A stretch of DNA of 64,000 nt. Origin: Haemonchus contortus (lineage: Eukaryota > Nematoda > Chromadorea > Rhabditida > Trichostrongylidae). Positions 1-14,000 of the stretch are shown here, piece after piece. The notes under the pieces are model-generated. The model was given only the letters and a program-made list of their open reading frames with translations. It did not search any database and was not told where the DNA came from. The position numbers and the translations under genes were made by a program. The stretch covers positions 18,689,615 through 18,753,614 of the forward strand of contig LS997564.1 in the NCBI GenBank assembly GCA_000469685.2, read 5' to 3'. Every line of letters starts with the position of its first letter. Positions within the stretch are counted from its first letter, which is position 1.

Positions 1-2024
1 GCCAGCCTGTCTCGTTGAGCGCTCTGCAAGGTGGTTGAATCGCTTTTCTTCAACGGGAGGATTTCAGACGGACATCCTTTTTGTCTGCCTTCTTCGTTCA
101 TTCGGCTGGTTGCCTGGAACCGGTTCCTCTTCAATAAAGTACAGTCTATTCAATAACATGCTTTATATGCCTTAACTAGGACCTAGAACGCAGGCTGTTG
201 ACCAATCACATTTAGGGAGGACAGGATCAACGACGGGGTTTTTCTTTTCTGGGAATTCCATCACGACGAGGTTCTTGTATGATGGCCCATCCGGATTAGC
301 TATGACTATGCGGCCGTGGCTTGTTGCAATTGTGTGAATCAGGATAGTTTTAATGCGACAAGCGAATAGGCTATAGCTACGATCGTATCAAGCGTCTGTC
401 GGTATTAGCCAACAACCAGTTTCACCATAAATCCAGCCCTCATTCCAACCCATTTTCCAAATCCAAGCTTCTCGTTTAATCTAAAAAGTATGGGAAGCGG
501 TTTCCGATCGACTTTGCGACGCCTTTGATCTAGATGCTACTATGCTAACTTGCTAACTCTGAAAATCATAGAAGCAGAGTTGGAACTACAACGTTTCGAA
601 AGAGTTGGGAGCCCCATCCCTTCCCAATTTTGCATGCCCTGACTGAGCAACAAACCAGCCGCGAGTTATGACTACGTTTGCTTTTTGGCGAAGTAGTCTT
701 CCTCAAATTGACCAATTGTTGAAAATGGTGAAGTTGGCTAAACCTAGAACTAAACAGTAGTGTATTTCGCGAAATGAAACGTATTGCTGTGTTGGTAAAC
801 TCATGAAAACCTTACTTTTTTAGACTTAATTGCAAAGACGCATATGATTTTGACAGTGTAATGGATGAACAAGGCTCCCGGAAACACTGCTAGAGATTTC
901 GGTCCTGACCGAGGCAATATGCGTATCCCATATATGAGTACCCTTGAGATAGCCTTTCCAGTCAGTTAGACGGGCTAAGCACTGGATTGAGTGGAGAGAT
1001 GGATTTGTCCGGCTTCACGTCTGATTTGTATCACCTTCAATTTTTATTTTTCAAGCTGCGTGGTGCACTTGAAGACGCATAGACGTAAATAGCTGAATAA
1101 TTAATATAAATATTACTGGGATAATCAAAACAAAAATATTATTGAATGAAAACATAAACAATAAGCCAAACTAATAAATCAGCAAACATGTTGATGACTG
1201 AATAAATGGCATCAGTGCACAGTAATGAAACTATCAGCGAGCAGTGTCCTACGGTTTAATCCCCAATCGGTCTCCTACCAGACCAAAATTCTTGGAGCTG
1301 GACCAGTTCCAGGCGTTCCGTTGAGCAAGGATCTAATTCAATTTTAATTGTTTGGGCAAAGTTTTCCACCCTATGAAAGAAAAGGGAATCTCGAAAGATT
1401 CTAGACGACGGTTTTCATCCTTGTCTAGACGGTTTTTTTCCTTTTCGACGCTGCGTTAGCAATAAATGGGTTCACGATTATGATCATTGGAGCCGTCATT
1501 AAGAATAGAACGCTATTCTCGCGTTTACGAAGACAAGCAGTAAAAACGCGAGGCTAACCGACATGTTCCAGTCAATTCGTGAAGGTCGTGAGGGTATCAG
1601 AGGAGCAAATGCTATCTAGGGCCCAAACGGGTAGACCCTAACGTCCCTCTTGGTTTCTAACACTGAAAGGTTATGACAATTAATTAATCCTTGTAAAATC
1701 ATGCAGATGACATGATAAACGACCGTCTTAAACGGCTGTAGACGAAAGTTGGGGCTCTGACATCAATCATACTAGTTACCTTAGAATAGCGGGTTCACAG
1801 TATGATATTGAGTATTTAACGATAGGTTACTGTAACTAGACAACCATTTGGGCACATTACCCAACCAACGTTACGGTAATCATATTTTTGAATGATTCAC
1901 TTCACGATTGATTCCATTCATAGGCTTTTTCATACAACCAAAATAGCTGCCCGATCGAAGTTATGAACGAGTTGGCTTATCTCGTGAACCTTTTTTTTTC
2001 TTTTACAAAAATCACTTCTTTCAG
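1..2024. other. 5' flank or intron of the large left gene; no coding exon recognised
   Basis: I see no convincing exon here. The first exon I can place starts at 2025 and is entered in phase 0 with no initiator ATG, so upstream exons probably lie left of the window and this stretch is most likely intron. A possible donor (CTGCAAG followed by gtggtt, near position 30) has no reading frame that fits the next exon. Confidence 0.4.
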
Positions 2025-5000
2025 GAGGACCATCCGTCAACGAAGGAAGGCAAAGCACGAGAAGGCAACGTAAAGACGATTACACCTAATTACAAACTCG
2101 GAACAGAAAAACCTGTAAGGAATTCCCGTACACTTTCATTTTTCAAGTAAATTCCAAAGATGGTTTTACTTCCGTTTTGTGAGTGGTGGTAGAAAATTAC
2201 ACTAATTACAATTAATTCACTTTTGCTGTGTTTTAGGTAGATAGCTCGGGAGAAAAAGGGTTAGGATTTCACCCATCTGGCCGATCGGTTCCCGCATGGG
2301 AACGGATCGGCCGTATGCATGAGCCGCTGAGGTATAGACGAACGAATCGCAGTTCCAGCTTCATTCTCTAATCCGCAGTCTTCAGAGGCCTAAGGGAACG
2401 AGTCTAACAAACCCTTGAAAAACCCGTCCAGTCTGGAAAAGTGATAGGCCCATCTATAAAGGGCTGCTGTTCATTTCATCAGAGGATTAGTCACATATTG
2501 TCCTATCATGGCCTATTACCCAGCAATTATAAGCAATTGTGTAATTATGTATATAGGGGCCTTTGTGAGAGTTTTATGGCCTTACTATTTGCGATGTTTA
2601 CCATTACCGTTAGTTCTCTTTGCCTATTGTAGCCAGCTATTTCCGTTAGTTGTATGTTATTTCAGAGTCATGAGCTGAAGCTGGGAACCAGTGGATACCT
2701 TCCGAATGAGAAGGGAGATTACAAGGTTGGTTACTGCTACATAAAAAGAAAATATTACTCGGGATAAGAATTCTTGATGCCAAATTCATTCACAGAAGAA
2801 ACTCTTCCCAACTTAATAGTAATGAAGCAGTACGGGACAAATGAGTAGTTCCACCGTCAGAGTAATGCACGATATGGCACCAACTTCATAACCGTCGTTA
2901 TCCTTTCCAGGCGGAACTCCCCCTTAATATCTTACGGTATGGGAGCGCTTCAATTAAGCAGCGTACTCTGAAGTTATTGAAACTGGAATCTTTGATGGAG
3001 GAAAGGGGGAGGAGGGGAGTGGGGTGAGGGACAAGGTGAGTTGGCCCACTTGACCAGACGACCACGTCCCGTTGACTTTTTCTAGTCAGTAGGGGCGTTG
3101 GAAAGAGGGAATTTTTAATCTCTAGCGATATCCCAAAATACAAATTTTAAATTAACGTAAAAATTTAGTTTGGAAGCTGAGTAACACAAGGCACTAGCCT
3201 TTTTTCATCGAAATATTTATTTTGAATACTATGGATGCTTGAAAAGGTGGCCCTGTCCTTTCATTTGCCCCTACAAATGCCAGTCCAGTACCGGTGTCAT
3301 CTGTCTGACAACAAACAAGTATTCTGCTGACATGAGTCTTACCTTGTTCATTTAGGTGAGCATGCGACACGAAGACTACAAACTTACAGTGATCGATCCA
3401 AAGGTGAGATATTTTGTAGTCACAATTCAGAATAAATCCAATTTATTGATCCCACTGGTAAAAGAGCTGTTTTAGGTGCGCTCTAATGCCAACATGCCGT
3501 TACACTCGACGACATTACCAGATGCTAAAAGAGAGATAGCAGGCGATTTTCCCAGTCAACACTCTAAACGCAGTTTGATTAAACTCGAACCACTCGAACA
3601 AAGACGATTCAAGGTAATCCATGACAATTTTTTTTACATAAAGAAAGAAATAAATTTAATAAAGAAGTAAAGTTTTTACATAAATAAAGAAAGCGTCTTG
3701 AGTATATTAGCCTACGTACAGGATATAAATTTCTAAATTTCGAAAATTATCGGGTTCAGGTCTGGCTCCCATGGGTATAAGGGGGCCGAGTAGGTTGTGC
3801 TAATACGGCTTCCTAGAACATAAGGACTAAAGTGTATTTCACCCAGACTTCCTGTACCGACAGACCTAATCCCTGTAGTGCTCCCAAAATGAACTGATCC
3901 ATGGAGAGAGTTTTTCTCGGGTAACTCGAATAGCTGGCAAGAATCCACAAACTTTTGAGAAGCTACAAGTGTGTAGACTGGTTTCCTGTCTAGTCCCCCT
4001 TGCCATCAAAAAGTAGACATCGCTCATCGCTGAGATGAAATTTCGAATGAACACGATGCAGACGAGGAAATATCGAATGAATATCATAGTCTCAGAGGGC
4101 AATGGTAACTGGTTTTCTCTGTAAGTGAAACCTGCGGCCATGTCACCAACGCAATCCATAATTCACATCTACAGCTGATATAGTGTGTCCAAAATTCTAC
4201 AAATACGATTATTCCATTTTCTCTCTGTCCGATCTCCAGCGACGTTCAGTTACCTACTTCTTCAATTTCTGGTGTTCCTGGCTATTTTCTTATTGGTTTT
4301 TTCGTTGAAACCCGACTGAACAATCCTGACTCAAATCTCTACATCTTTGCATGCACTGTGGAAGTTATTTCATGTAAATAAATAAGTAGAGCAACAAATA
4401 AATAAAGAAGCATTCTCGTTGTAAACAGAGATGCTATCACGCTGTCCAAAAATAGTCTAGTATATTATGAAATAAAGGATTAGAACAAAATCACCAACTG
4501 AATAAGGTAATCCCGTTCTCTGGTATGCTCCTCGCATTCGACTTCCATAGTGATTCGTAGTGGCGTATTTGAAAGTGTACATGGCTCATACAAGAAGTTG
4601 GCAAGCAAGTGTGCAAGCCAACACTTTTATCCTCCCAGACGAGACTGTTACCAATTGTTTTTATCCTTTCAGAGAAGCCTGTTCCCCCCAAAAGGATGGA
4701 AGGTTTCATTGGTTTGGGAAGGTGTTGAGCCGGGATTCGACCCCTGGACGTTTAGACTCTCCCCCTCTCCTAACCCAGTCATCAGCCGAGGTACCATCAG
4801 GCTAGAGGCTTTTCGAAGCCCATTTCATCTCACTGGAGGAAATAAATCGTAAATCAGAAGTAATTCAAATATTTATATTAGCGTGAACAAAATAAAACCA
4901 GAAGGAACCCGGTCCTAATCATAGCAGATAATAACTCAGCTCTATTCTCATTTCAAGTCCATTTTTGAGTCTAATCAACAAATTTTCAGAGCACAGAATC

Positions 5001-8000
5001 TCGTCCAATTACTACAAGCAATTATCTGACAGAAAGTGTCGAACGACATCGTGAAATGGAAGCCAGTCGTCTTAGAGATTACCTCAAAGCAAAAGAAAGC
5101 GATGCAAACAAACCCTGGAACAAACCCGGATGGCCTGGGCCAAAGGTAAACCCGTCTACGGGACTGTACAATTAGTATTCAGGGTGGAATATCCTGAATT
5201 CACGAGCACAGTTCCTATAGTTTCTTTGCAGCACCGAGATTTCCATTCTAACATCACAATTCGTTCCTATTGATTACGAATCGATCAATAATTTTCTTCC
5301 TATACCTTCTTTTTTCTTTTCTCCTATCTTCAAGCTGTAGAACTGCGAATCAGATGTGCTCAGGTTGAAATTAATCACAATTCCATCCATTCCAGAAAAC
5401 CGACGACGAAAGCCTTCGCGAATTGGAACATATCAGAAAGGTGGGTTCAATTTGATCCCAGCACGTGCAAAAAATTGCTCATCAGGGGTTCGGGGTACGG
5501 TCATAATAGCTTACCCAAGTAGGTCTTTCTGGAGCCTTGTAAGTGACAAAACACTTCCCTTCCAACTGTCGAACTCCTCAGACTACTCGTTTGGACCCTA
5601 CATCGAACCTCATATGAGTAAATCGGAAGAATTTCATTTCTATCCATCTAATATTTGATTATTTCAGTCCATTGAAACCCTGCAGAAGGTAGGTGAAGTG
5701 TTGTGGTGGAGCGTTTCGCTTGTCTATCTGTCTGTCCGTCTGTCCGTCCGTCCATCTCTATCGTGATCAGCGTGTGTGATTGTGTGTGGCGTTCCCAGCT
5801 TAATGTCCGTTATATGTCCCCCTTCATGTATGACCTTACTGAAAAGACCTCTGACCCCACTGGAGATTACCTTCTTGCCAATCCGCCCTCTGCTTTTCAT
5901 CACACACACACCAACTTCACACCGCAACACAATATAAGCATGAGTGAGTTTTTGCATCGGATTCAGTTACGCAAGCCACTCTAGTGGCTCGAAAACCGTT
6001 TAACTGACTGAAAATTCAGAAAATCAAACGAGCCCAGTCAATGTACGACCTTCGTGAACGCCCTACTCCAGCTGAGTTTGCTAGGGAGACTCCGGTGAGT
6101 TGCGAGACTGTGTATCAATTTCAGCACAAATTACAAGTTAAAGTCGCCAGTAGTTATTATGGATACACTGTAGACATAAAGGTGGACCATGGGAACGCAT
6201 GACTTATCAGTTTCGAAAATGTAAAGAAGGAAATATCTTCATAACTGTGCCTAAGAAGCTAGAAAAAAGCAAGAGATCGTAGTATTTCAGCGCCCTCCTC
6301 TGCCAAGTAACGGTCGTGAACTAGTGGAAAAATCCGAGTTTGACCCTCGACGACGATGGGCATCTACCGGCCAGCTGACTGTCGAGACTACAGAGCGCAA
6401 CGTTCGCCGAGTGGGTGTTTTCCATTTTTCTTCCTGTTTGTGAGAAAAAACTGACTTGAAACTCTGTAACAACTCTTAGTACTAGGACCATAAGCAGTCC
6501 ACATGAATGGATATATCAAAGTGGAAAAAAAGTTCACACCCCCTATTACAAAATACGGTAAAATAAAAAGTTGCCATAGGGAAAAAAGCGCGCGCTGACA
6601 GTGAGAGCGATTTTGTGGTCTGGTTTATGCTCTTGAAGTAGCAAGGGTTCAACCAAAGCTAATTACTCTGTTGCCCACCCACGAAAATCGGGTGTGGTGC
6701 GTTAGGAACGAAATGGTCGCGTCGCGGTGAGAGGGGCGTCGCGCGCGAAGGAATGTAGCAGGATGCAGCAGTAGGTAAGAAGTACAAGAACCAAAGTACT
6801 AATAGTAGAATTATGCATAAAATAATGATCGCATATCGATTGAGCTGTACGAAGAACGCTAGAGCTTAATAACGGCAAAGTAGTCCGCGACAGCCGCGTG
6901 CGGCAAATCGATTACCCAAAATCGTTCCTAACGCCCGTCTCCCACGAAAATCAGTGACATCCTAAATCAGATGAAGGGATGAGAATTTTAGTTTGCTGGA
7001 TTTTTGTTGTTTCAAATCAGCACGAATGTCTTCATTCCCTTCTCTATCCACAGGCTGCAGTCGGGAAATTCTTCCAAGGAATCGTCTTATTTCGAGAAGT
7101 GACAGAGACGAATTGAATTCTGATTAATATTCAACGACCAGATCCCATTACCCAAAATTCCCAGAAAAAATCGTTAAAATCCACGATTTTTCAAAGAAAT
7201 GGGTATCTTCCGGTCTCACCCACATCGCATGAGTTATTCGCTCTCATTGTCAAGAGTTCTTTCGTCTATTTGCTACTTTTCATCTCAGTTTACTCATGGT
7301 AGCGCATCTTTCGCGCTACCCTTCGCCCGCCTACTCTCACATAAACCGTTCCAACGGGATTATTCGATAAATTCCGCGCTTTGTGTTCCCTGGGGTCTAC
7401 TGCCTTACTGTTCCATCGGATTCACCCAAATTTTAATTCGTTACTGATCTTTATTCGAACAAATAATTTTGTTTTTTCTACATCTCGTGTAAACATCATC
7501 AAGGTACTCCACAACGATCCCTTGGCTTCATTTTGGTATGTTTCCCAGGCATATTTACGACATTTCCAGGTTGTCAAACACTCCCCACGACACAGCGATA
7601 ATCTCCATCGACAGTTTCAAAAGGAATTTCATCTTACTCAATTCGTGGTACGTTTTGTAGCGCTTGGCATCCCTTTCATCTCAATCACTGAAATTTCCTA
7701 CCCCGTGAGTCTGAACGCATTTTATTAAGAAATTCTGATTTTGAAATTCTAATTTTAATGGTTCCACTTCGATCCTGAACGTTGCAGTGATTAATTACTC
7801 GAATTATCAACACATATAAATTTATATAAAAATCCCTGTCGCCTATGGAACGATACGAACATACTTTAGCCTTGTACCAGCCCTGTATCAGAAGGTAGAA
7901 TCGCCTAACCACTTCAAGACCGGTATAACTTTTTTTGATGCCATGATACTGCTAGATTCCGTATAATAATATACTATCTTGCAGCTTTGCAATCAATTTT

Positions 8001-11000
8001 ATAACTATATTCTTTAATTTATAATCTATGGCATCTTCGAAACACTCATTTAAGCTGATTACACCGATGATTACAACGGGTCGACGGTAGCTTCCATCCA
8101 GTGGCACTTTTCGCCGTTACACAAAAAATCTTCTATGTATTGGCTCAGTGTAGGGTTGAAAGTAGTGTCAACTGACAGCGCTACCACTTGTGTGTGGTTC
8201 AGGAATCGAATTGGGGATCGATACTAGCCCGGAATAGTCAACTCCTTCTTCCGCTCGAGTTATGTTAATTTCCACCCCGTCTGGGAGGGTGGTATTGACT
8301 TATACATTAGCTGATCAATCCAATCCGCCTCAATGCCATTTAACCACACTACCAATTTAGATGGGAGCCGAAAGAGTGGTGCTGTCCAGAACGAGATCGA
8401 TCACGTCCAAAAGTATCGTTTTTCACGCTTTCAACCCTACTTGTATCATAACATTTGACTGAGAACTGGTTAGGACTTAGTTTGAAATATTCGTTTTGGA
8501 ATTTCGGTACGTTTGACATTCCAACGATGACCCATCATTGTTTACCATAGAGATTCTCACCGAAAAAGTGTTAGAGCTTTTTCCAGAAATTCAAATAAAC
8601 TTCCACTCGAGGTGGTTTCACGAAATTGGGAAAGATTGTGACTAAAACAAATGTACAGAGTAAAAAAAGATTTGTGTAGAAAATTCTAGAAACTATGCGA
8701 ACTGGAGAAAAATATATGTACCAGTACAATGGGGTACAATTTTAAAACATATTCTAGTCGCTGTAGATAAAAAGTGAGGAGATGCGGAGGAAGAATTCTG
8801 GATGAATGTCAACAATTATCACATTCGCTTTGTATCCCTGGTATGGCTCCCTATGGCTCAGAATTACAAGATTTCCACCACTCCGTAGCCCACTCAGTTG
8901 TGCCTTCTGTTGTATCAATCTAGCTCTGAGGAAGGGGTGGGGTGGAAGCTGAACTTGTAAAATAACAGATTGCCACAAGAAGAGAGGTAGAGAGGGACCA
9001 TCAACGCTGTACATCGTGATTGATAGCCATTTTGGAAATGGAATCGCCACGCTGACTTTTACTCCATCAATATTGCTGTTTTATTCGATCTCAAACGAAA
9101 TGGTAGAGAAAACATAGGTAGCAGTATCGCAGTGGAAGGAAAAAATTGGAGAAATCCTATTGTACTACTTTCAACGAGAGATATTTGTTCATAGATATCC
9201 TTCACCACTCCTGAAAAACACTGCAAGCGATGTCATTTAAGACACTAACAGTCTAACTTACTACATCGAATTTATCTGATCTGAAATTCAAAACCGATTT
9301 CCATCACCGGATAATCGGGCATTCCTTTCCTCCGGGCCCTATTTCCCTTGCGCCACTTTGGGATAAAATTTTTAAGGGGGATGGGCATTGTCAGGCAGCA
9401 TAGCTATACTCGTAAGCCTAAGCAGTAGATTCTGTGTGAAGGACAAATCTATTTTTCGTTCACCGATAATTATTTCTAGAAGGAACTCAATTTTTCAAAT
9501 CCTAAAGAACTGGAATCGACTAACACTCAGTTTGGGGCTAACATTTTTTGACCCAACACACTCCCTAAAGTGTTGTGTTAATCAAAGCCGAAAAAGTGAC
9601 ATTCGCTTTCATTCTTTCGTTGAAACGTTAAATTTATCGAATCGAAAAAACAGGTGATTTTTTCAATCAATGAAAACTTGATCTGAGCGATCATCGGGCT
9701 GATAGCTGTACTTCCCTGGGCTCTACTCCCTGATCGTTGCTCCTACACTACGAAATAATTGCAATAAACGGAGGATACGTTGGAACAAAGATAATTGTTG
9801 GTCCATCACTTCGTAGAAGTCCTGGTCCGTAATCCTCACACCATTCGTAGGACTTTCCTCGACTGAACCATCAAGGTCTGGGTCAATTTAATCCAATTTG
9901 GAGCCCCTCACAATGTCCACTGACAGAATTTTCTGGTTTTTTTTTTCATGCCGACTTTTTCAATACATACAGCCCTTCCTTTTATTATCTAACTGTAGCT
10001 TATTTATAGGGCACAGGATGTGGGAATAGGCCATTGGTCACAGATCAGTACACCCGTCATACTCTTCAGTTTCGTGAAAAAGTAACTTGGCCTAGCATAA
10101 TGCTCACCTTCCCAAGAGGGTCGACTTTTCGCTAGGCTTCTCCTTTCAATAGCTACTTCATCCGGGCTTTTGTACTTCCTCTGTACTTATTCGACTTCCT
10201 TTTCAACAGCTATTCTGAAATGCTTCTATATTACTGTAGACTCAATGGCAAGGTGTAGGAAAATAAAGAAAAGAGGAAAAATTAGTGATTTTATTATTCT
10301 GTACGCGACCTAGAATAGTAGTGAGAGCACAAAGTGGCGGTATTCTCTGTCAAAGAAAATGTAGCGACTACATCAGCAGATTGCGACCTCAGGAGCCGAT
10401 ATTTTTTTTCGAATTCAAGTACTGTCTGGGTGGAACCCTCGTTTAGACTCCGTCCATGTAATTCTGCCCTTTTCCCAGAAACAGCTTTTCTTCATGGATT
10501 AGTACTTTCCACTTGAAACATCTGCCACCTGACCTTTCCACCATGACGATGTCTGTTTGCTGATTCTCCCAACGGTCAGATCCATAATTGGAGACTTCAT
10601 CCGACATCCAATCTATGATTTTCAGTATTACCACCAATATTAGACCCTTTCCCAGTCCATATTCGGGCTTGTTCGGCTAATTGGTCCCGATATTAAATAT
10701 TTCCGAGAGCGTACATCCGGATATAAGTTCCAAAGGAATGTTCTGCTTCTCCGTATTTGTTTCAGCTGTGTGATCGGTCGATCGACGACGACGACGACGA
10801 CCTCAGTCAAACAAGCGCTGAGCGCGGTCACGCATGCAAACACATGCTGCTCGACGACTCTCAAGAACTCGACCGAGGAAGCCGCTACTTCTAGCCAATG
10901 TTGCACTTTGCCTCAGTAATTATCACCTAACGGCTTCCAGAATCCGAGGGTTTCATCCATCAGATCCCGTCTCGACACAAGACGAATAACCGAAGTCCCC

Positions 11001-14000
11001 TGGCGTGTAGCGGCAAACCCTTCAGAGTGTCGAAGGAATCTTTATTTTGTCGCCGGGAGAGTATTACTCTGAACGGTTGAAAAGATGAGGCTTCACCCGA
11101 GTGTTAGCCCACTTGACAGGGCAAAATCTCATGTTGAATGTCCAGCTCGGCTCGTTTCTTTCTCGATTCGTTTCGGGTTTCACGAGTACACCAGAGGTAC
11201 TACTTTAGCAGTTCCCATATAGAACTAAGCGTTGCCGTACTCTTGAGTGTCGGCACAAACTCTTGGGCTCTTGGTTCGGCTTATCAGCGACTCTGGGCTT
11301 GCGCGGAGTGCTCACCTCTACTGTTTGTTTTCATTTTCACCCACGCTGCTCGTTCCACCTTCACCGCCACCACGGCGGCGAGGACTTCGAGCGACTCTCG
11401 GCGTACCCCTTAACGTCGACATTTTGTTCATTTATCGTATTAGCGCACTAATCCTGTCGCGCCTACGGGCCGAGCAACGACCGCCAAGCCGACTGCACTT
11501 CTCTACCGTACGCAACAACAGTGTACGCGCTTCTCACATTGGCTCTCACTGTTCATGGAAGATCCGTGTGCCCTTCTCCACCGCTACTCTCGAACCACCT
11601 CAATCTGGTCCATTGTTTGTATTTCGCTTGTCGGCCACGTTCAATCGATCTGTTTTACTGAATGCCGTTTGTTCGTATGCTTCTCAGACATCGTTTTGAC
11701 ATCCGTCGGTCATCGACGACTGTTCAGCAACAACACGGCGGCCGACGTTTCCAATGAGGGACGACGACGTCGACAACGACGACGACGAGCCGCCATACTC
11801 TGTTCGGCGTCTTCGCCAGGCTTACCTGGATAAAGTCCGCGCTTCATCCAGTGGATTACCACCTCGACGAATCACTCCTCTCGCTGCTTCCATCACTCCG
11901 TCACTGCCGTATATTCCCGAAGTCGATGAGGTCTTTCAAAAATGTTTTCCATAGACTGCTATCGAACTTTTTATATTTTGGCAATGACCGTGTTTTTTAT
12001 CTTTTCTCATTCCGACTTTTTTTAATTTTTTCACTGACAATGAGCCGAGTCAAATTTCCATAACATCGGATACGGCATCTGATAGCACTTGGGCCCAGTT
12101 ATCCCACCCGACATGACCGCTTTCTTCCATCTCGTAAAAATGAAAGCACCCTATCAGAAACCCCAAAAGTCCAAATGTCCCGGTCAAGGTACTGAAGTAA
12201 TGTTTGATTAGTCTTACATTTCAGGAACGTCGTATTACTCGATCGCATCGAACCACATCTGAGAGCCAGCTCAACCGACCTGAGGAAAGCGACCAATCTC
12301 GAACGCGTCGCTTCGAGCCACCACCACCACCACCGCCACCGCCAACTAGCGCTCCTGTCTCGTTGTCATCACATTCAAATCAACCTGTGCCACGAACCAA
12401 TTCTGACAGATCACAGGTACTGACGTTGTTCAGGTGGCCTTATGAGGTCTCCAATTTAAAAGTTTGGCTAATTCGGAGGGCCCTACCAGCAAATACTCGA
12501 AATTCTTCGCCCGTAGTGCTTCGAAGTGTCATTACACCCCCTATTCCTAAGTACCATTCGTCTGCGGGAGCCTAAAGGCAGATACTCTTTGTTCAGAGCA
12601 CGTAGGACTTGAAAAACATATCAACGCCATGAGGAACTTTTTTAGAAGAGTTAGTACAATCGAGAACTTGATTGTTAACGTGCGCTGTGTACTGTGAAGT
12701 TATTCTGCTGTGAAATATTAGTTGCACTGTAAGATGGATGTCGGACCATTGGACGAAAGTTCTTCCGAAGAATGAAAACACGAGGGGCCTGCAATGTTTC
12801 CGTTCTTTTCTCCTGGAACCATTAGAGCATTTTAATGATCGTCTGTGCCTGACCCAAGCACTAGCTCAAGAAACTTTTTGATAATCTTTTTGGTTGACTA
12901 TACCCATAGATAGCTTGAGTAGGTCACTGGGCGACTTAGGTGGGACTTGGGAGGGTTCGTGCAGATTGGAAAAAGGATGCGCTAAATCCTCAACTTCCAC
13001 TTGAAGCACTCATGACATGTGGAATCACTTCGATGCTCTGTGAAAAAGTGCATCGACAATGACGGCTATCCACCTAGCCGACCAAGTGTCTGAAGAACAA
13101 ACTGGCTGTTTCCGCGAAGAAATACGCCAACAATCCCAGACCCACATAATAGGCCAATAACAAATGTAAACTTACGAGAAAGCTACCCTCAAAATTTACC
13201 TTCAGAAACGTCCTTCACTCATCGCAGTGAATGTGTCAACGGAGCCACCTGTACAACAACAGTCAAGTGGAACATTGAAGCCTCGAGTGAGTACTTTTTG
13301 CACTTAATCCGAAGTGCTCATTATGATTCGGAACGCGTGTTTTCTTCAGGAAACTCCCAGAGTTCCTGAAGGTGAAGACTATCCCGAGCGATTGATGAGC
13401 CCACCCCCAACAAAGGAACCGCGATCGATCATCAAACAGGGTTACTATAGGTCCGTATTTATACAGCATCGAAGAAATTCGAAGATTTCCCTATCGATAG
13501 TATCCGTGTCATCTTATGGGCGGATATCGATCTGAATCGATTACTGGCAGGTAGTAAGTGCAGCTTCCGTTCACCTCTCAATAAACACACTTCAGCAGTC
13601 ATCAGAGCAGCTACTCGAAATCGATGCAATCCGATCACGTGGACCGTTACAATGACAGACCTGAAACCTCCGCCTCTCAGGTATGCCCTTCCTCCTCGAT
13701 GAAGTCCAGTAGATATGTGGGTAGCTCTCAGAACAGTTAAGTACGCTTGGGAACCAGTCACGTGTAGTGCCACTCAAACGCTCGAGCTAAGAAATTGAAC
13801 GATCCACTATTCACTACTGAAACGACAACTTATTACGACCCATTTAGACATCTGGGGATGGCCCATATCAGAACCGACCAAAGTCCACGAATTTCAACAA
13901 TTTGCCTGAGGAAGAACGGTATCGAATAATGCAGGAGAACCTTGAAAAGCATCGAAGAGGTCGTGCCACTACACCCAAACCACCAGCCACTTCATTTAAT

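Noticed and set aside
2441..2632. 63-codon frame on the + strand
   Set aside because: Lies in the intron between supported exons 2025-2114 and 2666-2725, with no splice sites or composition of a gene.
5724..5957. Tandem gtctgtccgtccgtc tract as a regulatory or CRISPR-like array
   Set aside because: It is a short simple-sequence repeat without spacers, inside an intron.
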